From: Anisodus tanguticus | Taxonomy: Eukaryota; Streptophyta; Magnoliopsida; Solanales; Solanaceae | DNA: 64,000 nt | Reading direction: 5' to 3' | NCBI GenBank assembly: GCA_034509755.1 | Contig: CM067541.1 | Span: forward strand, 13,814,001 to 13,878,000 | In this document: piece by piece, positions 1 through 10,289 of the stretch | Layout: the number at the start of each line of letters is the position of its first letter | Numbering within the stretch: the stretch's first letter is position 1 | The notes under the pieces: generated by a model | Databases searched by the model: none | Told to the model about the DNA's origin: nothing | What the model saw: only the letters and a program-made list of their open reading frames with translations | Translations under genes and position numbers: made by a program

Positions 1-1964
1 TAATATTTCATTGTATTGCCAATTTATGTGCAAGTTCTCTATAGTACTCTCACAGAATGTTTGATTTTCATGTTAAATGATGTTTGTATTCTTGGAAACT
101 TAGATGGTTTTTGGCAATTCTCATCCAAAGTGGATTCGGGATTTTTAGTTTACGGGTTCCGAATCACGATTATTTTTGTTTACTGAATTCTGAATAAGTT
201 ATTTATATATGTTACATGATTTTTAACACAAATACAAGTTTAAGCCAAAACTAACGAATTTTGCCGGACCTATAACTATAATGGATTCTCACCTAATGAA
301 ATGTTTATGAAGTTAGGCTTAATATGCATTTTTCTAACATGATATCGAGCTAGACCTATCAATACTCTTAGTCTCCTAATATTTGGAGCTTCATGTTATA
401 TTGTCAATGCATTAGATGCTAGTCCCTAGTCCCTAGTCCCGCACGAGGTATTGAGTGTGTCATATTGGTTGGGGTAATTGATTATTCTCTTTATATGATC
501 TAAATAATTTTATTCTTGTGAGCTTACTTTTAAAGCTGAGTTAGGTTCAAGTTATATTTTCTTTGAAGATGACTAACACAATACAAATTAAATTAGAGTT
601 ACATGTTAAGTAGCATCAACTACAAGAGAAATAGATCCTAAAATCAAGTAACTGACCTAGTATAAGAGAAATACTTAATCGTATTTGGTATTTATTAGTT
701 TGATATAAATATAGAATTTAAAAATCTTAGTCTTTATTTAAAAATCTTAGTCTTAAGTCTTAACTCTTAATTGGAGAGGAAGAACTAGAAATACTAAATT
801 AATCACGAATGTGTACAGAACATGCCCTTTTAATGGGAAAGTGTGTCATTATTCTTATTGAAGATAAATAAGTTAGATTTAACTATACAAATTGTTTGTA
901 TCGTTAGTTTCTAATAATCTCTTAAATATTTGAAGTGTGGGTTAGTTTCACGTATAATCATTAAATTAACTCATTATAACAGTAAATCATAAAATTATTT
1001 TTATCACTTTAAAATAATTGACTTAATCTACTATAACAATAAAGTAACAAAATTACTTTTTTAAAAACATTTAAACCTATTTCATTAATTCTGCCATGAG
1101 ACTTTACCCACTTTTATTTAATAGTTCAATCTTTAAACGACTCTACTTTTAGTCTTGAAAAGTTTAGTCGTTATGGTTAGTTGCACTATTGACTTAATAT
1201 TTCTCTTTTCAGATGAAACATAAAAAAATTTGACTAAATGACTATGCTTAGATATTTTCTTTTGAGTTGAATCTTAATCATTTAGTAGCCCGATTAATTC
1301 AGATTTAAATCGGGTAAACACGTTACGGGGAAAAACATTCACTATTAAGAAGTTTCCTTTTTAAGCTTGAATCCGAAACTTGTAGTTAAGAATACATGAT
1401 CCTAATTATTTGACCGCATATCTTGACATAAACTATATGATTAGATATTTTTTGATTCGGGTTGGCTCATTAAGGAGTAAACTGCTCCATATTAATAAGT
1501 TCTTTTTATTTTCAGGATTGAAATTTGAAATTACTAGTTAAGGATGAAGGAATTCGCGACCATCCTACCACATAATTGATGGAAACTATGCTTAGATATG
1601 GTTGTCAACATTAGTAGGTATAAAGGAGTTCTCAAGGGGACACCTGAACTTTCTATTTTGAAAAGTATACCCAACTAACTAATTTCTCTTAATTGCACTA
1701 GTCACCTATTTTAACACATTTTAAAGTAGAATAGATTTATTTTGCACTAGTCACCAGATGATTAACCCATTCAAATTAGTTGATCTTACAAGATCGATTA
1801 GGCGGGCTGGTTGGGAAGAGGTGATTTTGCAGAGAAAATAATTGTTAATTGTTCTATACCATATAATGATCAGATTAATACCACATCCACAACCAATATA
1901 GGACAACTATTATAACAGAAAGTTCCAAGAATTAGTATATACATGCAGCACAAAAATAGAAAAG
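1..1964. other. AT-rich intergenic region, no gene seen
   Basis: No open frame of convincing length or family is visible on either strand. Small local repeats occur: a TAGTCCC heptamer repeated three times near 420-440, and a duplicated AAAAATCTTAGTCTT motif near 719-755. Around 1630-1755 there is a dispersed-repeat-like stretch in which GCACTAGTCACC occurs twice. The right edge is set by the target-site duplication of the LINE that starts at 1982. Confidence 0.6.
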
Positions 1965-1981
1965 AATAAAATAATTTCTAT

Positions 1982-2217
1982 CAAACATGAGGATGTTGCG
2001 ATGGATGTGTGGGCATATTAGGAGAGATAGAATTAGAAATGAAGATATCTGAGACAAAGTGGGAGTGGCCACGATGGAGGACAAGATGCGAGAAGCGACG
2101 CTGAGATGGTTCGGGCATGTGAAGGGGAGATGCGTGGATGCACCACTGCGGAGGTGTGAGAGGATTGCTATGGATGACTACAAGGGAGGTAGAGGTAGGT
2201 CGAAGAAGTATTGGTAA
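1982..2217 (+). mobile_element. RTE-type LINE, 3' part of RT ORF, 5'-truncated (first half of a split copy)
   Basis: The stretch encodes, with stops, the characteristic C-terminal tail of plant RTE-clade reverse transcriptase: R-M-x-R-W-M-C-G-H, then V-G-V-A, then D-K-M-R-E-A and R-W-F-G-H-V. The same peptide is much better preserved at 26895-27218. The copy is 5'-truncated. It is preceded at 1965-1981 by AATAAAATAATTTCTAT, which reappears at 4469-4485 with one mismatch, directly after the (TTG)n tail. The LINE therefore runs from 1982 to 4468, and copia element A plus a deletion of part of the LINE 3' UTR now lie in the middle. TSD and tail are read directly; the clade is inferred from the peptide and tail type. 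Confidence 0.85.
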
Positions 2218-3004
2218 AAGATGGAAGGATTGTGCAATATATAAACTCTAAGTTTGAGTAAGGGTTTGGGACTCCAAGGGGTAACCCATGTGTTTAGAAG
2301 GGAGAGGACCTAGGTGAGCTTGAGTTCGGGGCTAAGCTCCACACGCGCGTTGTCGCCGCCCGCCCGTCCCGTCAGGTCCGGGCTCGGGTCACGGGTCACA
2401 GGTTCTCGGGTCTTGAGCTGTTAGGCTGCTGCTTTCTTCCGGAATTATCTTTTTGGTCTCTGAAATGTTAACTATTTACATTTCAGTCCCAAAAGTTTTT
2501 CGGAACATTACAACAACTATATCTTCTCCAAAAGACACCAGTCAATAGACATGATTGTTCAACAAAACAGAACTTGCTTCCCTTTCTGCTCTAATAAATT
2601 GAACAATTCTGTTCAAATTAAACAGAGACAATACACAACACAAAAACTCTTCTCTTATGTTCTGTTTCTGCATGAAAAACAGAGAACAGAAAAATGAACT
2701 TTCTATTCTGTTTCAGAATGGAAAAACAGAAAATAAGAATTTTCTATTTTGGTTCTGCACAGAAATAGAGAATAGAAATTCTCTCCTTCTTCAGCAATCT
2801 GTTCTTATTTATTTTCTTCGCTAGAATCAACGGTGTTTGCTTTGTACAGTTGATTAGCTGTTGTTTTATCTTTGGAGACTATTGTCCATCACCGTAAAAG
2901 TATCTAGACGGGGTAATTTTATCTTAAAGACAGAGAGTCATCTCTCGACTCAGCCTTCTTACTGTTTAACCTTTCAGATACACTTATCACCAATTTTACC
3001 TACA
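2218..3004 (+). repeat. 5' LTR of copia A (left end missing)
   Basis: Aligns by eye with the LTRs of element B in antisense (41205-42260): shared landmarks are the CCAAGGGGTAACCCATGTGTTT block, the ACACGCGCG stretch and the GACTCAGCC block near the 3' end. The first ~300 bp of the LTR are absent, so the LTR starts abruptly after the LINE fragment. It ends CCTACA at 3004. Confidence 0.8.
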
Positions 3005-3041
3005 ATTTAAGACAAAAAACTATTTTCTAAGTGTTCGAAAG

Positions 3042-4240
3042 ATGTTTATTTCAAACATTGCTTCCGGTTTTGGTTCTGCTGCTACTGCTTAAGGGAATTC
3101 TATTGTCCCTGCTCCTGTCAGTTTTCAAGGAGAACGCCCAGAAAATTTTTTAGGTACCAATTTCAAGAGATGGCAACATAAGATGATGTTCTATCTTACT
3201 ACATTGAACCTGTCACGTTTTCTAACAAAAGATCCTCCTTCTGGTGGAGATGCAATCGACATTCAGTCTAACACAACGACTGAAGTGGGCGACGATATTC
3301 AGGTCACAAATGCCCTGAAGTTAACATTGGATGCTTGGAATCATAGTGATTTCATGTGCAAAAACTGCATTCTGAACGGTCTGTCGGATACACTCTATAT
3401 TGTGTATTGCACAGTCAAGACGACAAAGGAGTTGTGGGAAAGATTCAATAAAAAGTACAACGCACAGGATGCGGGTACTCAGAAATTCATCGTTGGAAAG
3501 TTTCTGAAATTTCAAATGATGGATGGTAAATCAGTGATGTCCCAAATCCAAGAGTTTCAAATGATTCTTCATCATCTGGATTTAGAAGGAATGAAGCCAA
3601 ACGAATAATTTCTGGTTGCGTTTTTTGATTGAGAAATTACCTCCCTCGTGGATTGAGTTCATGAGTTATCTCAAACTAAAGACAATGGAGATGGGGTTTG
3701 AAGATCTTATTGTCAAACTAAAAATACAAGAGGACAATAAAAGGGCTATATCGAAGGTAAAACAACCAATGGTGGCAAAGGCAAATCTGGTTGATTCAAG
3801 GGGAAACGCCAACAAAAAGCGCAAGAACCAGGGAGATGGCAAAAGCCAAATGATGGAGAAGTTCAAAGGAAAATGTCATCACTGTGGAAAGCCTGGTTAT
3901 ATGATCAAAGACTGTCGCAAACTGAAGAGAGAGCAGAAAGAAAAATCCAAGAACAAAGGCAAGGCCAAGGCTAACATTGTGCAAGACAAGGATGAACCTT
4001 CGAACCTTGACGACATAATTGTGGATTTCTCGACTGTTGTGCTAGAGGCTAATCTGGTGGAGAATCCAAGGCAATGGTCGATAGACACGGGTGCAACCTA
4101 TCACATCTGCTCAGACAAGAATGCGTTCTCCTCTTACGCTCCAATCTCAGGCAAAAAGTTGTTCATGGGCAACGACGCTACCTCTGAAGTGCAAGGGGGT
4201 TGGAAAGGTTGTCCTCAAAATGACTTCATGCAAAGAGCTT
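3042..4240 (+). pseudogene. copia A gag and start of protease, broken
   Basis: The frame starts at the ATG at 3042, ~38 bp after the LTR end, at the place where gag starts in elements B and C. It encodes copia gag (UBN2/gag-polypeptide type: F-K-R-W-Q, W-N-H-S-D-F-M-C-K-N, E-L-W-E-R-F, M-K-P-N-E, E-K-L-P-P-S-W), a zinc knuckle near 3870-3915 and the aspartic protease motif D-T-G-A-T near 4084. In-frame stops occur at 3090 and right after M-K-P-N-E (TAA at 3606), and a frameshift follows. The knuckle C-x2-C-x4-H-x4-C has Tyr in place of the His. The protein is cut off after the protease N-terminus, where it runs into the 3' LTR stub. Non-functional. Confidence 0.9.
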
Positions 4241-4367
4241 ACTATTGTCTATCACCGTAAAAGCATCTATACGGGGAAATTTTATCTTAAAAACAGAGAG
4301 TCATCTTTCGACTCAGCCTTCTTACTGTTTAATCTTTCAGATACACTTATCACCAATTTTACCTACA
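4241..4367 (+). repeat. 3' LTR stub of copia A
   Basis: Near-identical direct repeat of 2878-3004, that is, the last ~127 bp of the 5' LTR, ending CCTACA. It is joined directly to gag-protease sequence and followed without a gap by the RTE 3' end. Confidence 0.88.
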
Positions 4368-4468
4368 GAAACAACCTCTCTACCCTCCCCAGGGTAGGGG
4401 TAAGTTTGCATACATTCTACCATCTCCAGACCCCACTTATGGGATTACACTGGCTATGTTGTTGTTGT
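4368..4468 (+). mobile_element. RTE LINE 3' end with (TTG)n tail (second half of split copy)
   Basis: Carries the Solanaceae RTE/SINE 3' terminus: GAAACAACCTCTCTACC, a GTAGGGGTAAG block, CAGACCCCACTTATGGG and a tail of TTG units. The homologous segment in the uninterrupted copy lies at 27552-27668. It is followed by the right-hand TSD AATAAAATAATTTTTAT at 4469-4485, which pairs with 1965-1981. Confidence 0.85.
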
Positions 4469-4485
4469 AATAAAATAATTTTTAT

Positions 4486-6070
4486 ATATTCTCTACATAC
4501 ACAACGTTAATTAAGAAACAATAAAATTTTACAATCATAAAATTGCATTAATGTTAGAATAAGATTCAAATTTCAAATAAGGAGAAAATGCTTGTTGAAT
4601 TTCATTTAGTGAATGCCATTTTATTTTTGTATTTCTTTTCTTTATAAATTAGAATTCATGAGAAGAAAGAGATAACAAAAACATTAATGGCTGATGTTAT
4701 AATTTGTCACAGGTACAGTTAAGAGCTGCTGTCTTGGTGTTATATATCTAGTCTAATCTCTTCGACACCTCATTACATTTGGTCTCATATAATAATACTA
4801 GATCTGTATATTTTGGACTATTTATAAAGTAAAAATACTAAAAAGAAAATTTCTATTTTCCCCCTTGTTTACCTCTCTTTACCAGATTATTAATGATTAA
4901 CATTTTAAGATGTATGTGGAAGGATAAGACCCCTTAATTCACCTTTAATCAAAGACGTCGAGTTTAAGTATTGAAAACGGAGAAATTTCTGTTAGAGAAC
5001 ACTTCTCGCTTTATAAGTCCTATGACAACGCGCAAATCTTGATTAGTCGAGTAAACCAGCTTAATGAGAAACCCCTTCATTAGTAACGTTTTCAGTAGAA
5101 TCTATTGGTACTTTCTTCTTGAAGTTAGAAATGAAACTCGATACCTTAAATTGTCACGATTGATGATGTTGAAAACATAGAATTTTTAATTTTATTATCC
5201 ACGAGAATTCTGTCAGAAATAACCTAAAACAACAATTATTTTAAAGAAAATTCCCTCTGAATTCATGAATTGTGAGAAAATACCTAAGGTAAAGTACTCT
5301 ACTCCAAAAGATGTTCTGGACTATATATGTGGACAGTGATGTAAAGGATTAGGTCAACACTCAACAATTAGCCAACTTCGCTTGAATTGTCTGATTAAAT
5401 ATGTGATAATACTTGGCTACCTACTTAGGAATTCTATAAGAAGAGAGGTTATTCTGAGCCGTGAATATTTTCTTTAGGATTTTTTTTTTTGTTAACTTCT
5501 TTTTGCTTTTTGCTTTTCTTTTGACCTAAACAATTTGTGCACAAGAGACAAAACACAAGAAATCTGTCAGGTCAAAGCTAGTCACTTGTGGATTAGTTTG
5601 TTTTCTAGTTTTTGATTTACCATTTGTTTGAACTTTGAAGTAATGTAAGTTTGTCCTTTTTCATTATCGTACTGAACAAACAGCTATGTCATAAAAGGGC
5701 ACATGCTCCATATAGATAATGGGAATTGAATTTCAAGTTTAACCCCTTTACTTTTTATTTCTGACAACTTACTCCCTTTGCACGCCTATTCACTAACAAA
5801 AGATGGGACAATTTGGTAATTATTCATTTAATAAGAGAAACGACGAGGGTTAGACATATGTGGAGTCTATTAAAATAACCACCAAAAGTCGTGGTGGAGC
5901 AGGAGCACTCCATTTTTAACCAGTTTTCTCAGCTTCGAGTGGGAGAGCGCTTTACCAACTGATTAGGCCATTGTTTAAATTTTGTTTCAATTTTTAAAAG
6001 TTGCGTAAATATAATATTTCAAAATTTGATTTTCGGACAACGTTACACTCGGGACTTTGCATGTATATTG
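4486..6070. other. AT-rich intergenic region, no gene seen
   Basis: No recognisable coding sequence, RNA gene or structured repeat on either strand. Codon-like open stretches are short and of skewed composition. The right edge is the partial CCX copy. Confidence 0.55.
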
Positions 6071-6210
6071 ATCTCATAGACAGTTGTGTCTAGTGGAACA
6101 ACATAACTTGAAGGAAATGCTTTCCAAATTGTGAAAATGAGTGAAAAGCCCAAGCCCACAAGAGTGTTTCAATAGGCCCATCTTAGCATCCACATAAGGC
6201 AATTTGAGTT
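6071..6210 (-). pseudogene. Partial duplicate of the CCX gene (C-terminal segment)
   Basis: About 140 bp closely match the minus-strand coding sequence of the CCX gene at about 6909-7045, including AAATGCTTTCCAA, GTGAAAATGAGTGA and AGCCCAAGCCCACAAG blocks. It would encode the segment around the C-G-C-Y-x-G-P-I and W-K-A-F-P-S-S-Y motifs, but it carries substitutions and an in-frame disruption after G-P-I. It lies ~545 bp beyond the CCX stop codon, in the same orientation. A remnant of a tandem duplication is the simplest explanation. Confidence 0.8.
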
Positions 6211-6329
6211 CATTTTTTTGTGCGGAATGTTCTTCAAAGACATTGGTCTTTAATTTTTTCCCTTCACCTAAAAATTCATGGGTTTCGGGTTCGAATCCTT
6301 GCTCAGATAAAAATTTTAAAAAAAATTTG

Positions 6330-6483
6330 CAAGACAGAGGTTTGTAGCAAAATTAGGCCTATATCGGCAGAACTTTGCCTTTAAGGCCTAATTTTGGGTA
6401 AAAGTTTGCCTTAAGTCAAACATTTGCCGAATAGGCCTAATTTTGCCCGGATAGACATATTTTTGCTACAAACCTCTGACTTG
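6330..6483. repeat. MITE-like inverted-repeat element, 154 bp
   Basis: The ends are a 23-bp inverted repeat with one mismatch: CAAGACAGAGGTTTGTAGC... on the left and the complement of ...GCTACAAACCTCTGACTTG on the right. The interior repeats GGCCTAATTTT and TTTGCC blocks, also in inverted pairs. No TSD is clear. A tRNA B-box-like GGGTTCGAATCC lies immediately upstream at ~6287-6298, so the element may abut or belong to a SINE remnant. Confidence 0.6.
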
Positions 6484-6754
6484 TACATAAAAGATTCACT
6501 TTTGGTTAAATGATTTTTTTTCTGTTTTGACAAAAAAAAAAAAGGACAAAATAATTGACGATATCACTGGGGAATTGAAAATACGCATAAATAGGAGATT
6601 TCCTAATAGGCCGTTGAATACGCAAGATAATTCATCTTCATTATATACTTAGGATGAATACATAAATACAAATTTACATCCAAGTAGAAATCTTTGATTC
6701 TACTTTACTACAAATTAAAGTGCTTCAATCTAGTTTTATAGGGAAACATGAAAT

Positions 6755-8469
6755 TCACTGAGGCCCAAATTCTCTAGCAAGCTTTAAGAACAAGAAGCAT
6801 GAGTATATAGCTAAAAGCCCAACACCTAAGAACTTATCAAGTTTCATATCCCTCTTGGGCAAGATTACTAAGGCCCAAATCAAGCCCAGTAGCAAGAACC
6901 CAATGTCTTCATAAACAGTTGAGTCTGTTGGTACAATATAACTTGAGGGAAATGCTTTCCAAGTTGTGAAAATGAGTGATAAGCCCAAGCCCACAAGGGT
7001 ATTGAATATAGGCCCAGCATAGCATCCACATAAGGCCACCTGGGCTCCTTCAGGTCCACCAGTTTTAGCCAATGTTACATTAGCCACCAAGTCTCCCAAT
7101 GAGTTGCCCCAAGCAAGAACTGTCAGGCCCAAAATCGATGGGCTTATCCCAAGGATTAGGCCCATTGAAACCAACAAAGAAATAAGCTCTTCAGCCAATA
7201 TGTAAGTCCAAGTAATGCTCATTAAGAAACCAAGCCCAAGCCACAAAAAGTTGAACTTCTTTGGTGGGTGAAGCCCATCACTAGTGAAAAACACAAGAAG
7301 CCCACAACCTATCCCAAGAACTCCACTAAATCCACAGGCCCAAATACTTGATTCAGGCCCAAAGAAATCCCAAATGAGAACCAATAGCAAAGGAGCTAAA
7401 GTGATTGACACAATTGCAAATGATTTTGACCATTTCTCTTGTGAAACATTTGGAATTGTCAACTTTCTTGGCAAGTCAAGTGGTAATTCAAGAACATACC
7501 CAACTTTTCTCAACACACAAAAATCCTCCCTTTGTGTTTTTTCACTTTGAACCTCACCCTTATTCACCAACAAAGGTACCCTCAATTCATATGATAATTC
7601 TTGAGCCTTTTTCATGTCACAAATCATTGGCAAATCTAACGAATCATCGATCTCGATATCTGCAGAATTTAAGCATTTCTCTTCTCCAACGTACATTTCT
7701 GAGACGAATATGAAGCAAACATAGACAAAATATAGAAAAAAGAAAGCCAAAGCACCCCATAAGTTAATCTTGCCAATGATGATCACAACAAGAAGACAAA
7801 CAACACAAAGAATCAAGAACATGACATTCCCAATAAAACTTGACTTCTTGATTTTCCTCCCATGTCGGCTAATTGTAATACTTGTAATTCCAGCAACTAC
7901 ACTTGAAACAAAGAAAGCACCACCAATATACTATTGAGTCCAATATCATTTGTACCATCATTCATAAAAGAAACAATACTAGAGAACACATCAGGTGCAC
8001 CATTTCCAAGTGAAAGTAGTGTAACTCCAGCAATTATAGGTGAAAGTTTCAAACTTCTTGATAGACCTTCAAGTGAAGAACAAAAATAACTACTTGCAGT
8101 ATCACCTAATAAATAGAAAAGAAGAATTAACCAAAGGGCTAATAAGGAATATCCAAGAATTGGGTTAAAAGTGCAATAAAAAAGTTGGAGATAAAATATA
8201 TATCCATCAGGTTTACACCCTTTATGGGATTTAATATAAGTGCACTTTTCTTCTCTACTAATGAATTTTTCAATACCTTTACAACCAATATCCTTGCCTT
8301 GCAAGAAACTATTATTTTTGGGCTTTGTGAATGTATTTTTTAATATAGTAGTAGAATTTGAAGAGTAGAGATGAAATGTGAGGCAAGAAATAATAAAAAG
8401 GAAGATGATATTGAAGAATAAAGTTGGAATATTGGTTCTATACTTAGAGAGAATTTGAAAATTAACCAT
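6755..8469 (-). pseudogene. Cation/calcium exchanger (CCX), single exon, one-base frameshift
   Basis: This is the only ordinary host gene in the window. CCX proteins are K+-dependent Na+/Ca2+-exchanger-like antiporters of plant membranes that move Ca2+, Na+ or K+. The start codon is at 8469 and the stop ends at 6755; repaired, the length would be ~571 residues, the usual CCX size, without introns. The N-terminal 190 codons carry a transmembrane start, the luminal Cys-rich loop (C-T-Y-I-K, G-C-K-P-D-G-Y-I-F-Y-L) and the alpha-1 repeat G-N-G-A-P-D-V-F-S-S. The C-terminal part carries the alpha-2 repeat G-N-S-L-G-D-L-V-A-N and further membrane segments. Right after D-I-G-L-N-S-I-L (about 7922-7926) one base of an expected G run is missing. 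The reading shifts, although the conserved G-G-A-F-F-V-S-S-V-V-A-G-I continues perfectly in the next frame. No other damage is seen, so this is a very young pseudogene or a sequencing/assembly error. Confidence 0.92.
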
Positions 8470-8773
8470 TTTGTAGTGAGAGATGATTTCGGAATATGAA
8501 AATAGTTGCTATGTATAATGGACTACTTTTTGACTTTGGATTTGTGGTGACAGAGACATAAAGATTCCTTAGCATTGTTGATGTTCAAAGAAAATCTTTT
8601 TGGAAAAGAAAACAGGCTGTTAATAAAATAGAAAAAAAAAAAGAAAAACAGAGGCCAAAATTTCAATACAGAAAGACGCGTGCCAAATTGCAGACAGACT
8701 TGTTTGCTTATCAAATGTGTTAAGAGATTAGCTTACAAATGCCTAGCTATCACCTATCCGATTGATTTGAATT
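8470..8773. other. Upstream region of CCX
   Basis: Non-coding DNA between the CCX start codon and the next RTE insertion. It should hold the CCX promoter on the minus strand, but no TATA box can be assigned with confidence. A homopolymer-rich patch (A-rich on plus) lies at ~8630-8650. Confidence 0.4.
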
Positions 8774-8790
8774 CGTGGTAGATAAGCTCA

Positions 8791-9098
8791 ATAACAACAA
8801 CATATTCATTGTATTTTCACAAGCCAAGTATAAAAAGGGTGGAGTATACGCATATCTTATTTCCTATCTCGTGAAGATAGAGAGACTATTTCCGAAACAA
8901 TCTCGTCACAAGTAACATATAACAAGGCGGTATGAAAAGACAATAAATACAAAAGTAACCAGACAGATCAAATAATAGAGAAGCGTAGCATAGTATTCAT
9001 AAACACAGATCATAGTAGAGATCGAATGACAAGAAATTACGAAAATAATGCTAATACTAGCTACCACCAAATCTATCTCGTAGGAGAGCGAGGCAACG
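8791..9098 (-). mobile_element. RTE LINE 3' end, 5'-truncated, with TSD
   Basis: Read on the minus strand this is RTE 3' UTR ending in the CTCTCTATCTTCACGAGATAGG hairpin block and a GTTGTTGTTAT tail (8791-8800 on plus). It is flanked by CGTGGTAGATAAGCTCA (8774-8790) and CGTGGTAGGTAAGCTCA (9099-9115), a 17-bp TSD with one mismatch. There is no coding part. Confidence 0.8.
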
Positions 9099-9136
9099 CG
9101 TGGTAGGTAAGCTCATCAGAAAATTAAAAATTCATC

Positions 9137-9614
9137 GTTTAAATAGTTACTCAACTCTTAAATTTTTTATACGGTAGTAAAATATCTTTCTTTATTTTAT
9201 CGTAAAACATCGAGTTTTATAGTCATTTCGTACTAAAAATCATTCTGGCCGGTTTCGAATTTTTAGGCACTCAACTCCATATTTGACACAAATATCAGTC
9301 TGCATGAACTTTAGCACTAACATAAAACCTAACACAATCAGATTGAGTTTGCCATAATATGCACCCTTATCTCCTGAAACCCTTAAGAGTATTGCAATAG
9401 CAATTTTTGAGCTGGCCGGAGTTTCTTTTTAGTTTTGAAATTATTTAAGTCCATATGAACTTTTATAAATGTCAAATCGGGAGTTGGATGCCGAAAAATT
9501 CACAAAATCGGTTTGAGTAGAAATTGGCGTGGAATAACTATAACAAAGTAACTTTTTATCACAAAATAAAACGCGATGAATTATTACATAATTTTCAATA
9601 GTTGAGTAACAATT
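9137..9614. repeat. Inverted-repeat (MITE-like) element, ~480 bp
   Basis: The ends mirror each other: AGTTACTCAACT on the left and AGTTGAGTAAC on the right. Longer diverged inverted similarity lies behind them, with TTTTATCGTAAAACATCG on the left against ATCACAAAATAAAACGCG on the right. The interior is AT-rich and non-coding. The TSD is not clear. Confidence 0.5.
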
Positions 9615-9615
9615 T

Positions 9616-10285
9616 AAGCAATAAACTAAGGATTACTTCTTAATTCCCAAAGAAGCCCAGCCTCTCTCAAATTCAATTTTAATCTTTAACTAACTTATTA
9701 AAAGGCTGGAAGTGATATATTCAGAAAACTCGACATTCTATCTTAAAAATCCGATTCAAAAGAGAAAAGAAGACCGGACTAAAAAATTTCTCTTTCGATG
9801 ATTAAACTCGACTTTTATATTCATATTGAAATCGGAGTTAAACGTCTTTAAACCCTGTTTCGGATTGATTTTACCCCACTTTCACACTCATATCAAGAAC
9901 TTATTCAAATACGAAACATTTGCTTATGTATGTGAATGTGATCATTTTAAAGATTTTAAAAAGAATACTTTTCATGATATCAACATGACTAGACAACAAA
10001 GAGTCCAACACGAAAATCCTCTAGAAGTTACAAATGTAGGAGAATCCGAGTGCACGTGTGCTTAGCCATTACACCTCTTTTATCTCCTTGATGATCTAAT
10101 CGAATCAACAGAAAATGTTATTAAAATAAAAAGTAGAATTCTCGTACAAATGAAGAAAACGTATGGAAGATTTTGTTCTGTTGACTTATTAATATAATTT
10201 TACTTGTACATGAATTTGGTTATGAGGAAGTAGAATTCTATGACTTTATTTTTCAAGCATGGTTGGCATATCTTTTGCACCATTT
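9616..10285. other. Intergenic region, no supported gene
   Basis: AT-rich. A 79-codon open stretch at 9826-10065 (plus) has no recognisable family, codon signal or context, and I do not call it a gene. Confidence 0.45.
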
Positions 10286-10289
10286 TGAT

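Larger units (their letters stand above)
2218..4367 (+). mobile_element. Truncated Ty1/copia element A nested in RTE LINE
   Basis: Element A consists of a 5'-truncated 5' LTR (2218-3004), a leader, gag-protease sequence (3042-4240) and only the terminal ~127 bp of a 3' LTR (4241-4367). Integrase, RT and RNase H are absent. LTR and gag match elements B and C of this window at DNA and protein level. Inside gag-protease the sequence jumps straight into LTR sequence at ACTATTGT, so the pol region was lost by internal deletion. Both LTR ends read ...CCTACA, which fixes the right boundary at 4367. No TSD is visible because the left LTR end is missing. Confidence 0.88.

Noticed and set aside
6755..7822. 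Separate 355-residue membrane transporter starting M-F-L-I-L
   Set aside because: It is the C-terminal half of the CCX protein after the frameshift; homologous sequence continues upstream of this Met to ~7925, so the apparent start is not real.
9826..10065. 79-codon plus-strand ORF
   Set aside because: No recognisable family, AT-rich composition, no neighbouring exon signals; length expected by chance.
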